A DNA stretch of 60,323 nucleotides from Methanoculleus sp. UBA374 (GCA_002508705.1 DAYL01000024.1:8802-69124), one strand, 5' to 3'; shown: positions 8,415-17,042, counted from the stretch's first letter. Numbers and translations are program-made. The notes: generated from the sequence alone by a model not told the origin.

Positions 8415-9614
8415 TCACCTGATGATTGATCCTTCTTCAATGCACCCCTCTACGAGGGAGTGCGGGGCGATTCTCGCGTTGCTGCCGATGAGGGTCCCGA
8501 CGTTGACCGAACAGTTGATGCCGAAGAGGACGTTGTCCCCGATGATGGCGCCGAACTTCCGCCTTCCGGTGGTCTTCCCGCAAACCTTCACCGTTCCGTT
8601 GTCGTGCCTGAGGTTTGCAACCTTGGTGCCGGCCCCGAAGTTGCACCCGCTCCCGACGACGCTGTCGCCGATGTAGTTGAAGTGCGGGACTTTGGTGCCC
8701 GGCATGATGATGGAGTTCTTGACCTCGGTTGCGTGCCCGATATGGCAGTCATCGCCGATGGCGGTCGATCCCCGGATATAGGCGTGGGGGCCGATGATGC
8801 AGTTCTCGCCGATGACGCAGGGGCCCTCGATATAGGTCCCGGCCCGGATAACGGTCCCCCTCCCGATGCCGACCGTCTCCGGGACGGTGCACCCGTTCTC
8901 GACGGTGCCGCACCGTTCGTGGTCCATCGACGCGATGAGCGCCTCGTTTGCGTCGAGGAGGTCCCACGGCTGCCCGACATCGAGCCAGTAGTTCAGCGGG
9001 CATGCAGAAAGCGTCCCCTCCCGAATGTAGGAGTCGAGGGCGTCGGTCAGTTCGAACTCCCCCCGGCCGGAGACCGTGATCCCGGAGAGAAGGTCGAAGA
9101 TGTCGGGGTTGAAGAGGTAGGCGCCCGCGTTGATCAGACTGCTCTTCGGATGCTCCGATTTCTCCTCCAGACCCGTGATGCGGTCCTCCTCCACGGTCAC
9201 CACGCCGTAGTCCTGCGGGTGGTCGGTCCCGTGGATCCCGACGCAGGGGGCGTCCTTCCTGCAGAGTTCCCTGATATCGTCCCGTTTGAGGACCATATCG
9301 CCGTTTAAGAGGAGGAACCGGTCGCCGACCAGCCCTGCCGTCGCCCGCAGGGCGTCCGCGGTGCCGAGCTGGTGGCGCTGGGTCACGTAGGCGATCCTCA
9401 CGCCAAAGTCGCTGCCGTCCCCGAAGTGGTTCCGGATCTCACGCTCACAGTAACCGACGACGAAGATGAAGTCGGTGATCCCTGCATCCCGGGCCGCGAG
9501 GACGAGGTGTTCCATCATCGGGCGGTTGGCTATGGGAAGCATCACCTTCGGACGCCGGGCGGTCAGGGGACGCATCCGTTTTCCCTCCCCCGCAGCAAGT
9601 ACGACACATTGCAT
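8415..9614 (-). CDS. glmU: GlmU-like nucleotidyl/acetyltransferase, copy 1
   Basis: Nucleotidyltransferase domain (VVLAAGEGKRMRPLTARRPK) followed by a hexapeptide beta-helix that ends with CGKTTGRRKFGAIIGDNV. It is probably the bifunctional glucosamine-1-P acetyltransferase/GlcNAc-1-P uridylyltransferase of the pathway. The start at 9614 is chosen because CAGGAG precedes it and it lies 7 bp after the glmM stop; the frame extends upstream but only as glmM antisense-free filler. About 399 residues, as in archaeal GlmU (Sulfolobus ST0452 type). Order GlmM-GlmU-GlmU-GlmS fits UDP-GlcNAc synthesis from fructose-6-P. Which of the two copies supplies which activity cannot be decided here. Confidence 0.88.
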   Translation of the reverse strand: MQCVVLAAGEGKRMRPLTARRPKVMLPIANRPMMEHLVLAARDAGITDFIFVVGYCEREIRNHFGDGSDFGVRIAYVTQRHQLGTADALRATAGLVGDRFLLLNGDMVLKRDDIRELCRKDAPCVGIHGTDHPQDYGVVTVEEDRITGLEEKSEHPKSSLINAGAYLFNPDIFDLLSGITVSGRGEFELTDALDSYIREGTLSACPLNYWLDVGQPWDLLDANEALIASMDHERCGTVENGCTVPETVGIGRGTVIRAGTYIEGPCVIGENCIIGPHAYIRGSTAIGDDCHIGHATEVKNSIIMPGTKVPHFNYIGDSVVGSGCNFGAGTKVANLRHDNGTVKVCGKTTGRRKFGAIIGDNVLFGINCSVNVGTLIGSNARIAPHSLVEGCIEEGSIIR

Positions 9615-9621
9615 AGACTTT

Positions 9622-10878
9622 TTACTCCTGACTACATTTTGCCCGTTCAAGGGCGGCACGCCCCATATCGAGCATTTCTTTTGCTTTTTTGGGCGTCTTT
9701 CCCTCGGCCGTGATCCGGACTTTCGGTTCGGTGCCGCTTGCGCGGACCAGATACCAGCCGTCTTCATCCTCGACCCGGATGCCGTGCGTCGGCTCGTCGG
9801 CACCCATTGCCGTCACGACTTCCCGCGGCGTTCCGATGCGGTAAGACTCCCGGAGGAGGGTATACCGGGGCATCCGGTCCAGTTCCCCGGCGATCGACCA
9901 CTCCGACGCGATCTCGCAGAGCAGGGCCGCAGCGTAGATCCCGTCGGGGCAGTAGGAGTACTCGGGGAAGATCCAGCTCCCCGACGCCTCCCCGCCGAAA
10001 TCTCCCCAGGAGAGGAGTTCTTCGGAGACGAAACTGTCCCCGACGGGGGTGCGGCGGACCTCTGCGACCTCTTCGATAGCCATCGAGGCGTCGACGGTGG
10101 TGACCACATGCTTCCGGTCGAGGTAACTTGCAAAGAGCATGAGGAGGTGGTCTCCGTCGATATACCGGCCCCGCTCGTCGAACGCCATCATCCGGTCGGC
10201 GTCGCCGTCGTGGATCACCGCGCACGCGGCACCCCGCTTTCGGACGATCTCACCGATGTAGGGGAGGTTTGCTTCGAGCGGTTCCGACGGCCGGGCGAAC
10301 CGGCCCATGACGTTGCAGTTCAGCCCGACGACGGTTGCTCCGGCTCCGGCAAGGAGATCGGGGGTGATGACGCTGCCCGCGCCGTTGCCGCAGTCAAGCA
10401 CGGCCGTGACGGGCCGCGAGAGGCTGACCCGGTCGAGGATTGCCTCCCGATGCGCGTCCACCGCATCGATGTGAGAGGTGCGTCCCTGCTCTGCCCAGGT
10501 CTTCCCGTGCGACCCTCCGATTGCTTCCTCGATCTCCGTCTGCTGCCGGAGGGTGAACGACGACCCGTCGGGGTTAAGCAGTTTCACGCCGTTGTAGGAC
10601 TCGGGGTTATGCGAGGCGGTGATCATGCAGCCTGCGTCCACGTTTCCGGTCGCATGCGCGACCGTCGGGGTGGGTGCGATGCCGCAGGAATAGACGGTTG
10701 CGCCGGCCGAGAGCATCCCGGCAACGACGGCATGTTCCAGCAGTTCGCTCGTTGTGCGGGTATCCCTGCCCACGACAACGCGTGGCGCGCCGTCTGCGGT
10801 GGCTGCTCCTACACGAAGCGCGAGATCGACGAGGTCGGGACCGAACTCCCGTCGAATTCCGGAAGAGCCGAAAAGCAT
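9622..10878 (-). CDS. glmM: Phosphoglucosamine mutase
   Basis: Alpha-D-phosphohexomutase converting glucosamine-6-P to glucosamine-1-P. It begins LFGSSGIRREFGPDL. The active-site phosphoserine is in CMITASHNPESYNG (about residue 90), the metal loop is IHDGDADRMMAFDE, the sugar-binding segment is GEASGSWIFPEY, and the phosphate-binding loop is VRASGTEPKVRI. About 418 residues. I start at 10878 because all family members begin here; AAGGAT lies about 11 nt upstream. Neighbouring GlmU and GlmS support glucosamine over mannose or glucose as substrate, though archaeal family members can be promiscuous. Confidence 0.93.
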   Translation of the reverse strand: MLFGSSGIRREFGPDLVDLALRVGAATADGAPRVVVGRDTRTTSELLEHAVVAGMLSAGATVYSCGIAPTPTVAHATGNVDAGCMITASHNPESYNGVKLLNPDGSSFTLRQQTEIEEAIGGSHGKTWAEQGRTSHIDAVDAHREAILDRVSLSRPVTAVLDCGNGAGSVITPDLLAGAGATVVGLNCNVMGRFARPSEPLEANLPYIGEIVRKRGAACAVIHDGDADRMMAFDERGRYIDGDHLLMLFASYLDRKHVVTTVDASMAIEEVAEVRRTPVGDSFVSEELLSWGDFGGEASGSWIFPEYSYCPDGIYAAALLCEIASEWSIAGELDRMPRYTLLRESYRIGTPREVVTAMGADEPTHGIRVEDEDGWYLVRASGTEPKVRITAEGKTPKKAKEMLDMGRAALERAKCSQE

Positions 10879-10913
10879 AGTTGTTGTAATCCTTTTTTTC
10901 CTAAAAAAGGTAT

Positions 10914-11519
10914 TCATCGTCCGTAGGGACACCAGTGTTCGAGGTTTATCAGACCGCTGACTCCGGCGGTCGACGGGCCGAGAAAGATCATCCGTTTCTT
11001 TCCCCGGTATTCGTCGAGGCAGGCCACCCCTGCGTCCGTCGTCATGCCGTCTCCGGCGATGAGAAAGAGCTCGGCCGTTTCCGGCGAGTCGACCCTCTGG
11101 TGTTCGAGAGCCCGTTCGAGCACCGGCATCGGGCCGACAAGATAGACGCGCTTCCCGGCAATTTCACGGGAGAGTTCCGCAAGGCAGGGGCCGTAGCAGT
11201 CGGGGGTGCAGGGACGGAGTTTCCGTGTCAGGCAGAGGAACGCCGAGACGGCGTTGATGATCGCGCTCGCCGCTCCGCGCTGCTCCTGATTTACGAGCGG
11301 TGCACCGAACATGAAAGATATCCGGGTGTTGGCCCGGACAGGAGCGCTCGTGACGAACTGTCCGATTCGCCCGCCGAAATGCCCCTCCATGCAGACCCCT
11401 TTCGGATACTGGCAGGTATCCGCGTCGTGGTTCACCGCGAGGGCCACGATCCCGTGTTCGCACCCGCTGTTCTCCAGGATCTTCTCGATTTTTCCGATTG
11501 CATCGTGTAAAAGACTCAT
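10914..11519 (-). CDS. Cysteine-rich protein of unknown function
   Basis: I do not recognise this family. The protein is 201 residues and soluble by eye. The N-terminal half is rich in cysteine: NSGCEHGIVALAVNH, DTCQYPKGVCMEGHFGG and LRPCTPDCYGPCLAEL give seven Cys in about 110 residues, which could bind metal or a cluster. The C-terminal half looks Rossmann-like (KRVYLVGPMPVLERAL ... AELFLIAGDGMTTDAG ... KKRMIFLGPSTAGVSGL) and recalls DUF364-type putative metal-chelation domains, but this is only a resemblance. Its ATG overlaps the stop of the cyclase-family gene by four bases and it ends 35 bp before glmM. It lies two genes from the SufB/SufC iron-sulfur genes. Confidence 0.7.
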   Translation of the reverse strand: MSLLHDAIGKIEKILENSGCEHGIVALAVNHDADTCQYPKGVCMEGHFGGRIGQFVTSAPVRANTRISFMFGAPLVNQEQRGAASAIINAVSAFLCLTRKLRPCTPDCYGPCLAELSREIAGKRVYLVGPMPVLERALEHQRVDSPETAELFLIAGDGMTTDAGVACLDEYRGKKRMIFLGPSTAGVSGLINLEHWCPYGR

Positions 11520-12136
11520 GGTTGATCCTCCGCGTCTCGTTCGTAGAGGACCGCCCGCACGGGCGACCCATCCGCGCCTTTAAGGCGCAACGGCAACGCT
11601 ACCAGGTAATAATCGCCTTCCGGCACGGCTGCAAGGTCGAGCAGTTCGAGGATGACCATGTCGCTCTCAAGCAACCGGCGATGGACCGAGCCGTCCCCGT
11701 CGTATGCCTCGATCGACGGTGTATCGGTCCCGAGGCAGGTAATCCCGGCGTCGGCGATGAGACCCGCCGCCTCAAGGGAGAGTGCGGGGTACCCGGGCTC
11801 GAACCGCTGCCGTCCCGAAAACCAGGTCTTCAGGAGGAGCGTCCGGGTGCCGGAGAGGCAGTCGGCGAAGCGCTCTGCATCGACGGCCCCGTCTACATCG
11901 CTGCAGTCGAGCACCCGGGCGGGGCCCATCAGCACTCCGGGCGGAACCCGGTCGACCGTCCGGCCCCCCCTCACGTAGTGGGACGGGGCGTCGATGTGCG
12001 TCCCGGTGTGGCTCCCGAGGGCCATCTCGGTCACGCGGTACTGTCCGTTATCGATCTCACGGAACCGGGGACGGATGTCCCCCGGGTAGACGACGACGTC
12101 CTCGGAGAGGTCCCGGGTGATGTCGTAAATTTTCAC
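11516..12136 (-). CDS. Cyclase-family (kynurenine formamidase-like) hydrolase
   Basis: Metal-dependent amidohydrolase fold of the cyclase/kynurenine formamidase family. Typical motifs are ITRDLSEDVVVYPGD at the start, the metal-binding SHTGTHIDAPSHYV (HxGTHxDxPxH), CLGTDTPSIE in the middle and VILELLDLAAVPEGDY. I place the start at a GTG (12136): a strong GGAGG lies 7 nt upstream and the GTGA overlap with the pcm stop is exact; the earlier ATG lacks support. About 206 residues, normal size. The natural substrate is unknown; no tryptophan catabolic genes are nearby. The gene overlaps both neighbours by four bases, so it is co-translated. Confidence 0.85.
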   Translation of the reverse strand: MKIYDITRDLSEDVVVYPGDIRPRFREIDNGQYRVTEMALGSHTGTHIDAPSHYVRGGRTVDRVPPGVLMGPARVLDCSDVDGAVDAERFADCLSGTRTLLLKTWFSGRQRFEPGYPALSLEAAGLIADAGITCLGTDTPSIEAYDGDGSVHRRLLESDMVILELLDLAAVPEGDYYLVALPLRLKGADGSPVRAVLYERDAEDQP

Positions 12137-12798
12137 AGAGAGCCCTCCTCCCGCCATCCGAACTGCCCGATCAACGGCACGAAACAGACGCCGCCGAGCG
12201 GGATCTCCTCCACCCTGCCCCCCCGCTTCACGAGTTTGATCAGGCTCTGGCAGTCCCGCGCTCCGATGGGGGCGACCAGCCGTCCGCCTTCCGCGAGCTG
12301 ATCGATCAGGGGCTGCGGAACGTCAGGCGAAGCCGCCGTGACGACGATGGCATCGTACGGGGCCTCCGGGGGATACCCCTTCGTGCCGTCGCCGACGATC
12401 ACCCGGACACCGGCGATCCCGGCCCGGGCGAGGTTCTCCCGTGCGCTGTCGGCGAGGTCCTGCAGGCGTTCGACGGAGATGACCGTGCCGGCGAGGTCGG
12501 CGAGGAGTGCAGCCTGGTAGCCGCTGCCGGTCCCGACTTCGAGCACCCGGTCGTGCGGCGTAAGTTCAAGTTGTTCGGTCATGACGGCGACGATGTAGGG
12601 CTGGGAGATGGTTTGATCCTTCCCGATGGGGAGCGGCCGGTCCTCATAGGCCGCACGCTCCAAGCCCTTCGGCACGAAGAGGTGGCGCGGAACGCGTCGC
12701 ATCGCAGCAAGCACTCTCTGGTCCCTGACCCCCCGGGCCCGGACCTGGAACTCCACCATCTCCTCGCGCTCCCTCTGGCAGGGGTCGCTCTCCGTCAT
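12133..12798 (-). CDS. pcm: Protein-L-isoaspartate O-methyltransferase
   Basis: Repairs isoaspartyl residues in aged proteins using S-adenosylmethionine. The family starts with the RGVRDQRVLAAMRRVPRHLF region. Then come RPLPIGKDQTISQPYIVA, the SAM-binding motif VLEVGTGSGYQAALLA, VISVERLQDLA, and the late motifs YDAIVVTAASPDVP and GGRLVAPIG. Complete at 221 residues. It starts 12 bp after SufB ends and overlaps the cyclase gene by four bases (GTGA). Its place between iron-sulfur and aminosugar genes is probably just operon packing. Confidence 0.95.
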   Translation of the reverse strand: MTESDPCQREREEMVEFQVRARGVRDQRVLAAMRRVPRHLFVPKGLERAAYEDRPLPIGKDQTISQPYIVAVMTEQLELTPHDRVLEVGTGSGYQAALLADLAGTVISVERLQDLADSARENLARAGIAGVRVIVGDGTKGYPPEAPYDAIVVTAASPDVPQPLIDQLAEGGRLVAPIGARDCQSLIKLVKRGGRVEEIPLGGVCFVPLIGQFGWREEGSL

Positions 12799-12810
12799 CT
12801 CTTCTCCCGA

Positions 12811-13899
12811 CTAGAACCCGGATTCCGCCTTATCGATCACGGCATCGATATGCGCCTGCAGGACTGCAGGCAGGCCGCTGATCTTTACATCCAGGAACCC
12901 GCGTATAATGGTTGCGGTGGCCTCCTCCTCGGAGAGCCCTCTCGCCATAAGGTACTCGATCTCGTGGCGGGCGATCTTGCCGACCGCGGCCTCGTGGGAG
13001 AGCTCGGTGCCGGTCAGCGTTCCTTCGATCTCGGGAATGGCGTGGATGACACCGTCTTTTAAGATCAGGCCTTTACACTCGATGTGACCCCGCGTGTTAT
13101 CCCGTTCGCCGCGGATATGGCCCCGGGAGATGACGGTGCCGCCGGTGGTGATGGCCCGGGTAATGAGTTCGGCGCTTGTATGCTCGGCACCGAGGATGGC
13201 CCGGGAGCCGAGGTCGAGGAGCGACCCGGGCGTTGCGACGGCGATGCTTGAGAAACGGGCCACGGCGTTCTTTCCGATAAGGTGCGCCGTCGGGTACATA
13301 TTGACCTGGCGGACCGGCTGCATGCAGATGTAGTTCGAGAGAAAGGTCCCGTCCTCCTCAACGATGGTGGCGCTCCGCGGAAAGACGCTGATTCCCGGGT
13401 TCCAGTTGTGGATCATCGTGGACGTGACTCTGGCGCCTTTGCCGACGTAGATCTCGGTCACCCCGATGTGCGCGCCCTGTTTCTTCTGCCATGAGCTGGC
13501 GCAGCCGGAGATGATGTGGATCTCCGCACCCTCTTTTGCGATGAAGATATTGTGCACGTGCTGCACCGGCTCTTCGCGGAGGAAGAGGCAGGCCTGAATG
13601 GGCATGGCAACCTTCGCGCCTGGCTGAGCGATGACGACGAGGCCCTGCGGCTCCTGCTTCGCTACATATTGGGTATACTTGTCCTTGTCTTTCGGGACGG
13701 CTTTCCAGTAGTGGTCCTTCAACCAGTCGTACTTCTCAAGGGCGGCCTTGATGGGGAGCATCTCGACGTCTTCGGCCCCGCAGGTGGTCTGGATCACGTT
13801 CTGGTCGATCTGGAAGAAACTTCCGCACCGGTTGTGCATCTCGACTTCAAGGCCGGTCAGGGCGAGGCGTTCCCGGTCTTTCTCCGGGATCTGCTTCAT
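12811..13899 (-). CDS. sufB: SufB/SufD scaffold of a minimal SUF system
   Basis: Scaffold subunit for iron-sulfur cluster assembly. The beta-helix core contains VHNIFIAKEGAEIHIISGCASS, VTSTMIHNWNPGISVFPRS and LDLGSRAILGAEHTSAELITR, and the C-terminal helices contain ELSHEAAVGKI with EIEYLMARGLSEEEA, all SufB/D hallmarks. The start at 13899 is chosen because the longer frame runs inside sufC; the gene then begins 5 bp after the sufC stop. At 362 residues it is shorter than bacterial SufB (about 480). A single short SufB with SufC and no SufD, S, U or E matches the minimal two-gene system described in methanogens (SmsCB). Confidence 0.93.
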   Translation of the reverse strand: MKQIPEKDRERLALTGLEVEMHNRCGSFFQIDQNVIQTTCGAEDVEMLPIKAALEKYDWLKDHYWKAVPKDKDKYTQYVAKQEPQGLVVIAQPGAKVAMPIQACLFLREEPVQHVHNIFIAKEGAEIHIISGCASSWQKKQGAHIGVTEIYVGKGARVTSTMIHNWNPGISVFPRSATIVEEDGTFLSNYICMQPVRQVNMYPTAHLIGKNAVARFSSIAVATPGSLLDLGSRAILGAEHTSAELITRAITTGGTVISRGHIRGERDNTRGHIECKGLILKDGVIHAIPEIEGTLTGTELSHEAAVGKIARHEIEYLMARGLSEEEATATIIRGFLDVKISGLPAVLQAHIDAVIDKAESGF

Positions 13900-13904
13900 A
13901 TCGG

Positions 13905-14636
13905 TTATATCTGTTTGCAACGCAGGCACTCTCCGTATCCCTTCTCTTTGACCACGCGCAGAATCTCGCGGGGGTTGCCGTGGCACCGGATCTGGCCGTT
14001 TATCATGACATGACCCTGGTCGGCATTGAGGTAATCGAGGATGTAGCCGGTATGGGTGATGATCAGCCCGCTCTTCCGCCTGTTGACGATCCGAACGTCT
14101 TTTTCAAGCAGGCCTGCGATCTCCTTTCCCATCAGGCTCATGTTCTCAAGGTCGACGCCGCTCTCCGGCTCGTCCAGCATGAGGAAATCGGGCTGCTGGA
14201 CCTTCAGCTGCAGGACCTCGCTCCGCTTGAGTTCGCCGCCGGAGAACCCGACGTTGACGTCCCGGGAGAGAAAGTGCTCCATGTTGACCGACTGTGCGAG
14301 CGCCTCTATCGCGTCCTCTCCCCTGTGGGATGTGGCGGCGAGCAATTTCCCGAGTTTCAGCCCGGATACCGCAGGAGGTTGCTGAAACATCATGCCGATC
14401 CCGAGATGGGCCCGCTCGTTGATCGGCATATCGGTGAGGTCTTTTCCTTTAAACGTGATGGACCCCGATGTGATCGTATAAGCGTCGAACCCCATGATTG
14501 ATTTGAGCAGCGTGCTCTTTCCCGAGCCGTTCGGGCCCATCAGGATGTGGGTCTCTCCCGGTCCGATGTGGAGGTTGATGTCGTGGAGCACTTCGGTGTT
14601 ATCCACGCTCACGTGCAAATCACTGATATCCAGCAT
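13905..14636 (-). CDS. sufC: SufC-type ATPase for iron-sulfur assembly
   Basis: ABC-family ATPase that works with SufB. Walker A is GPNGSGKSTLL, the Q-loop is MFQQPPAV, the signature is GFSGGELKRSEVLQ (SGGE followed by KRxE as in SufC) and Walker B is FLMLDEPESGVD. The H-loop reads IITHTGYILD. 243 residues, normal. GGAGTG sits four bases before the ATG. A TATA-like element near 14668-14676 would serve as promoter of the long minus-strand run that follows. Established role: energises cluster transfer on the SufB scaffold in the cytoplasm. Confidence 0.95.
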   Translation of the reverse strand: MLDISDLHVSVDNTEVLHDINLHIGPGETHILMGPNGSGKSTLLKSIMGFDAYTITSGSITFKGKDLTDMPINERAHLGIGMMFQQPPAVSGLKLGKLLAATSHRGEDAIEALAQSVNMEHFLSRDVNVGFSGGELKRSEVLQLKVQQPDFLMLDEPESGVDLENMSLMGKEIAGLLEKDVRIVNRRKSGLIITHTGYILDYLNADQGHVMINGQIRCHGNPREILRVVKEKGYGECLRCKQI

Positions 14637-15038
14637 ACGGCACTCCGTTCCATGTATTTGTCAGGGGATACATTAACACTTGCCAACAGAGCAACTGCCG
14701 TTTCAGCCGGCAGGGAAGGCGAAGATGGATATCGGTTCTGCGGGCGAATCATCCAGCCGTCTTGATGCAGAACTCACGTCCGGGTTCACCGGGAACTCCA
14801 ATCTTTCACTTTCACCCTGCACACGGCCTACGGTTAAGTAGTGATCCCGCCCCGGTTCATATATGGAGAGATCGACAGCTACCACGTTTGCTTACATTGC
14901 CGAGCGGGCCGCCCGGTATCCGAGCGTTGTTCGAAGAAACCAGATGCGTAAAGTGGCGTATACCAGCACCATTGCCCCGGCAAACCGCACCTCTTTGTGA
15001 CCGGAGGGCCTTTAAGGAGTGCCGCTATCTCCTCACGC
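14637..15038. other. Intergenic region between sufC and the lipoprotein gene
   Basis: About 400 bp without a convincing gene on either strand. The sufC ribosome binding site and a weak TATA-like TTAATGTATCC lie near 14641-14680. The remaining sequence has short frames only, none with a start signal or motif. I see no repeat or RNA gene in it. Confidence 0.5.
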
Positions 15039-16142
15039 TCACTCTGCGAGGTATGCCCGGGCATGAAGGTATGACCCCGGCCGGTCGTGGGCATGGGTGA
15101 CGAGGTAGTTGTGGAGGTCTACGGCAGCCCTTGATTCTTCGAGCAGGGCGTTGTAGGACCCTGCCGCGTTGTTGTAGTCCCGGACCTGCCGGTTATACTC
15201 CGGGACGAGGCGGTTATACTCCCGGTTCTCGCCGGCCCGGGCGAGAGCCTTCAACCGTGCGTCGAGGGATTCGAGGGCTTCTTCCTCTGCCCCAAGTTCC
15301 CGGGTGCGTGCTTCAAGTTCCGGTGCAAGTTCCTCGACCCGGTCACGCGATGCGGCGAGGGCGCGTTCGATCACCCGGACCTGGTCGCACCCCGTGTAGG
15401 ACCGGGGCCCGTCGCCGACCGGGATCACGAGGGGGTCGGTGGACAGGACCGTTCCGTTCACGAGCGTCTCAGGCGGGAGGCCAACGTAACTTGCGCTCGT
15501 GGTCTCGATGTAGGCGTAGGTGGTGTTGCGGTAGAGAGACCCGGCGCTTCTGACGCCGACGGCCATGTGGGCTTCGTCCTCGAAGTAGAAGAGTGCGACA
15601 CCGTAGCCTTCCCGGGCCAGCAGGCCCGCGAGGAGGAGGCTTTTGTCGTCGCAGTCGCCCTCTCCGTCGACGTAGGTCTCGATGGGAAACTTCGGCTCGA
15701 CGATCGAGGTGTCGGTCCTGTAGGGGATGGACTGGACGAATGCGGCGATCAGTTCCAGGTAACGGTCGTCGTCGAGCCTTTCCCTCTCCCGGATCTCACG
15801 AAAGGCCGCGAGCAGGTCCGTGTAGAAGGGTTCCTGGTGGGAGTCGTTGACGAACGCCTGGTAGTAGATGGGTACCCATTCCTCTTTCGAAAGGTCTTCA
15901 TAGAGGTAAAGCCGCCGGTCCGCGTTCTTGGCACCGGCATAGACCGCCGGGTCGGGATCGATCCGGATCGTCTCCTCCCCGTCCTCGAAGGCGAAGGTGT
16001 AGACCGGCACCGAATCGAGGGCCGCTCCTTCGACCGGCACAATCGCCGGCGGGACGGCCGGCGGGTTCAGGAAGTCGCCCAGGCACCCGGCCCCGAGGGT
16101 CGCGGCGACAAGGACGAGCACGACGAAGATTCGTTTCCACAT
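15039..16142 (-). CDS. Transglutaminase-like surface lipoprotein
   Basis: An exported lipoprotein with a transglutaminase-like (cysteine-protease fold) core. The N-terminus has a hydrophobic stretch (FVVLVLVAATLGAGC) ending in a lipobox, with Cys20 as the likely lipid anchor. The core motif is DGEGDCDDKSLLLAGLL: the Cys in GDCDDKS is the presumed nucleophile, and His in EDEAHMAVGV and Asp/Glu further on could complete the triad. Residues about 255-340 form a probable coiled coil (ELAPELEARTRELGAEEEAL). Length 367. It starts 4 bp after the HAD gene ends, so the two are co-transcribed. Substrate unknown; peptide cross-linking or proteolysis on the cell surface are both possible. Confidence 0.75.
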   Translation of the reverse strand: MWKRIFVVLVLVAATLGAGCLGDFLNPPAVPPAIVPVEGAALDSVPVYTFAFEDGEETIRIDPDPAVYAGAKNADRRLYLYEDLSKEEWVPIYYQAFVNDSHQEPFYTDLLAAFREIRERERLDDDRYLELIAAFVQSIPYRTDTSIVEPKFPIETYVDGEGDCDDKSLLLAGLLAREGYGVALFYFEDEAHMAVGVRSAGSLYRNTTYAYIETTSASYVGLPPETLVNGTVLSTDPLVIPVGDGPRSYTGCDQVRVIERALAASRDRVEELAPELEARTRELGAEEEALESLDARLKALARAGENREYNRLVPEYNRQVRDYNNAAGSYNALLEESRAAVDLHNYLVTHAHDRPGSYLHARAYLAE

Positions 16143-16146
16143 GGTA

Positions 16147-16914
16147 TCAGAGGTAATCGGGGAGGTCTGCCAGAGAGTCGATGACGAGGTCGGGCGTCAC
16201 GCCAGATCGGCGGACCGCTTCTTCCCGGTACTTCCCGGTCCTGACCAGGACCCCCTTCATTCCGCAAGCCCGGGCGCCGCCGATATCGGTGACGATGTCG
16301 TCGCCGACCATCGCCGCCTCCCCGGGGCGCGCCCCGATATCCCGGAGCGCCCGGAGGAAGAACGCCGGGGAAGGCTTCCCGATCACCTCTGCCTTCTTTC
16401 CGGCGGCGTATTCGAGTGCAGCCACGAACGGACCGGCCGAGAGCATCAGTCCGTCCGACCCCATCCAGTACCGGTCCTTCTCAAGCGCGACGAGGTCCGC
16501 TCCGGCGAGGAGGAGACGGAACGCCCGGTTCAGCGTCTCGTAGGTGAAGTCGTCGGCCGCATCGGCGACCACGACCACGTCGGCTTCCTCATCGACGGCG
16601 AGGAGGCCCGCTTCCTCAAAGTCGGTCCGCGCATCGGGAGTGGTGAGAAGGTAGCACCGGGTGCGTCCTCCCTCCCGCAGGTGCGCGGCTGCGGCGACCG
16701 GGGCGGTGATGATCCACGGCTCCGGGATGGCGTAGCCGAGCGCCTCCAGGCGGCGGGCAATCGAACGGCGGGACCGGCGGGTGGTGTTCGAGACGAACCG
16801 ATAGGGTATTCCTCGCCGGTCGAGTTCCCGGAGCGCCCGGTTCGCCCCAGCGACCGGCCGGTCGCCGATGTAGAGGACGCCGTCGATGTCGATCAGGACT
16901 GCTCCGATCTGCAT
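16147..16914 (-). CDS. HAD-superfamily sugar-phosphatase (NagD-like)
   Basis: Haloacid-dehalogenase hydrolase of subclass IIA. The nucleophile motif is VLIDIDGVLYIGD (Asp near residue 9), motif II is FVSNTTRRSRR, the conserved lysine is in IGKPSPAFF and the metal-binding motif is MVGDDIVTDIGGARACGM. The cap domain lies between residues about 80 and 180. 255 residues, normal for NagD-type or phospholysine phosphatase-like enzymes. A TATA box at 16937-16945 lies about 25 bp before the ATG and no ribosome binding site is present, so the mRNA is probably leaderless. It heads a two-gene unit with the lipoprotein. Confidence 0.88.
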   Translation of the reverse strand: MQIGAVLIDIDGVLYIGDRPVAGANRALRELDRRGIPYRFVSNTTRRSRRSIARRLEALGYAIPEPWIITAPVAAAAHLREGGRTRCYLLTTPDARTDFEEAGLLAVDEEADVVVVADAADDFTYETLNRAFRLLLAGADLVALEKDRYWMGSDGLMLSAGPFVAALEYAAGKKAEVIGKPSPAFFLRALRDIGARPGEAAMVGDDIVTDIGGARACGMKGVLVRTGKYREEAVRRSGVTPDLVIDSLADLPDYL

Positions 16915-16936
16915 ACCTCTTCTTTTGTTCGCGGGA

Positions 16937-16945
16937 GTATTTATG
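16937..16945 (-). promoter_or_regulatory. TATA box of the HAD/lipoprotein unit
   Basis: Minus-strand CATAAATAC centred about 27 bp before the HAD ATG. The spacing predicts transcription starting on or next to the start codon. Confidence 0.5.
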
Positions 16946-17042
16946 CGGTGCCCGGCAGGCGGGAGAGAGACCGACCCCGTTCACTTTCACCACGCGGCGG
17001 TTACTTTTGAATGCCGGAAGCGCCTAATCCTCTGTCGGGAGA

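Noticed and set aside
8411..8440. N-terminal extension of the second GlmU-like protein
   Set aside because: The ten extra residues lie inside the previous gene; a proper binding site precedes the internal ATG at 8410.
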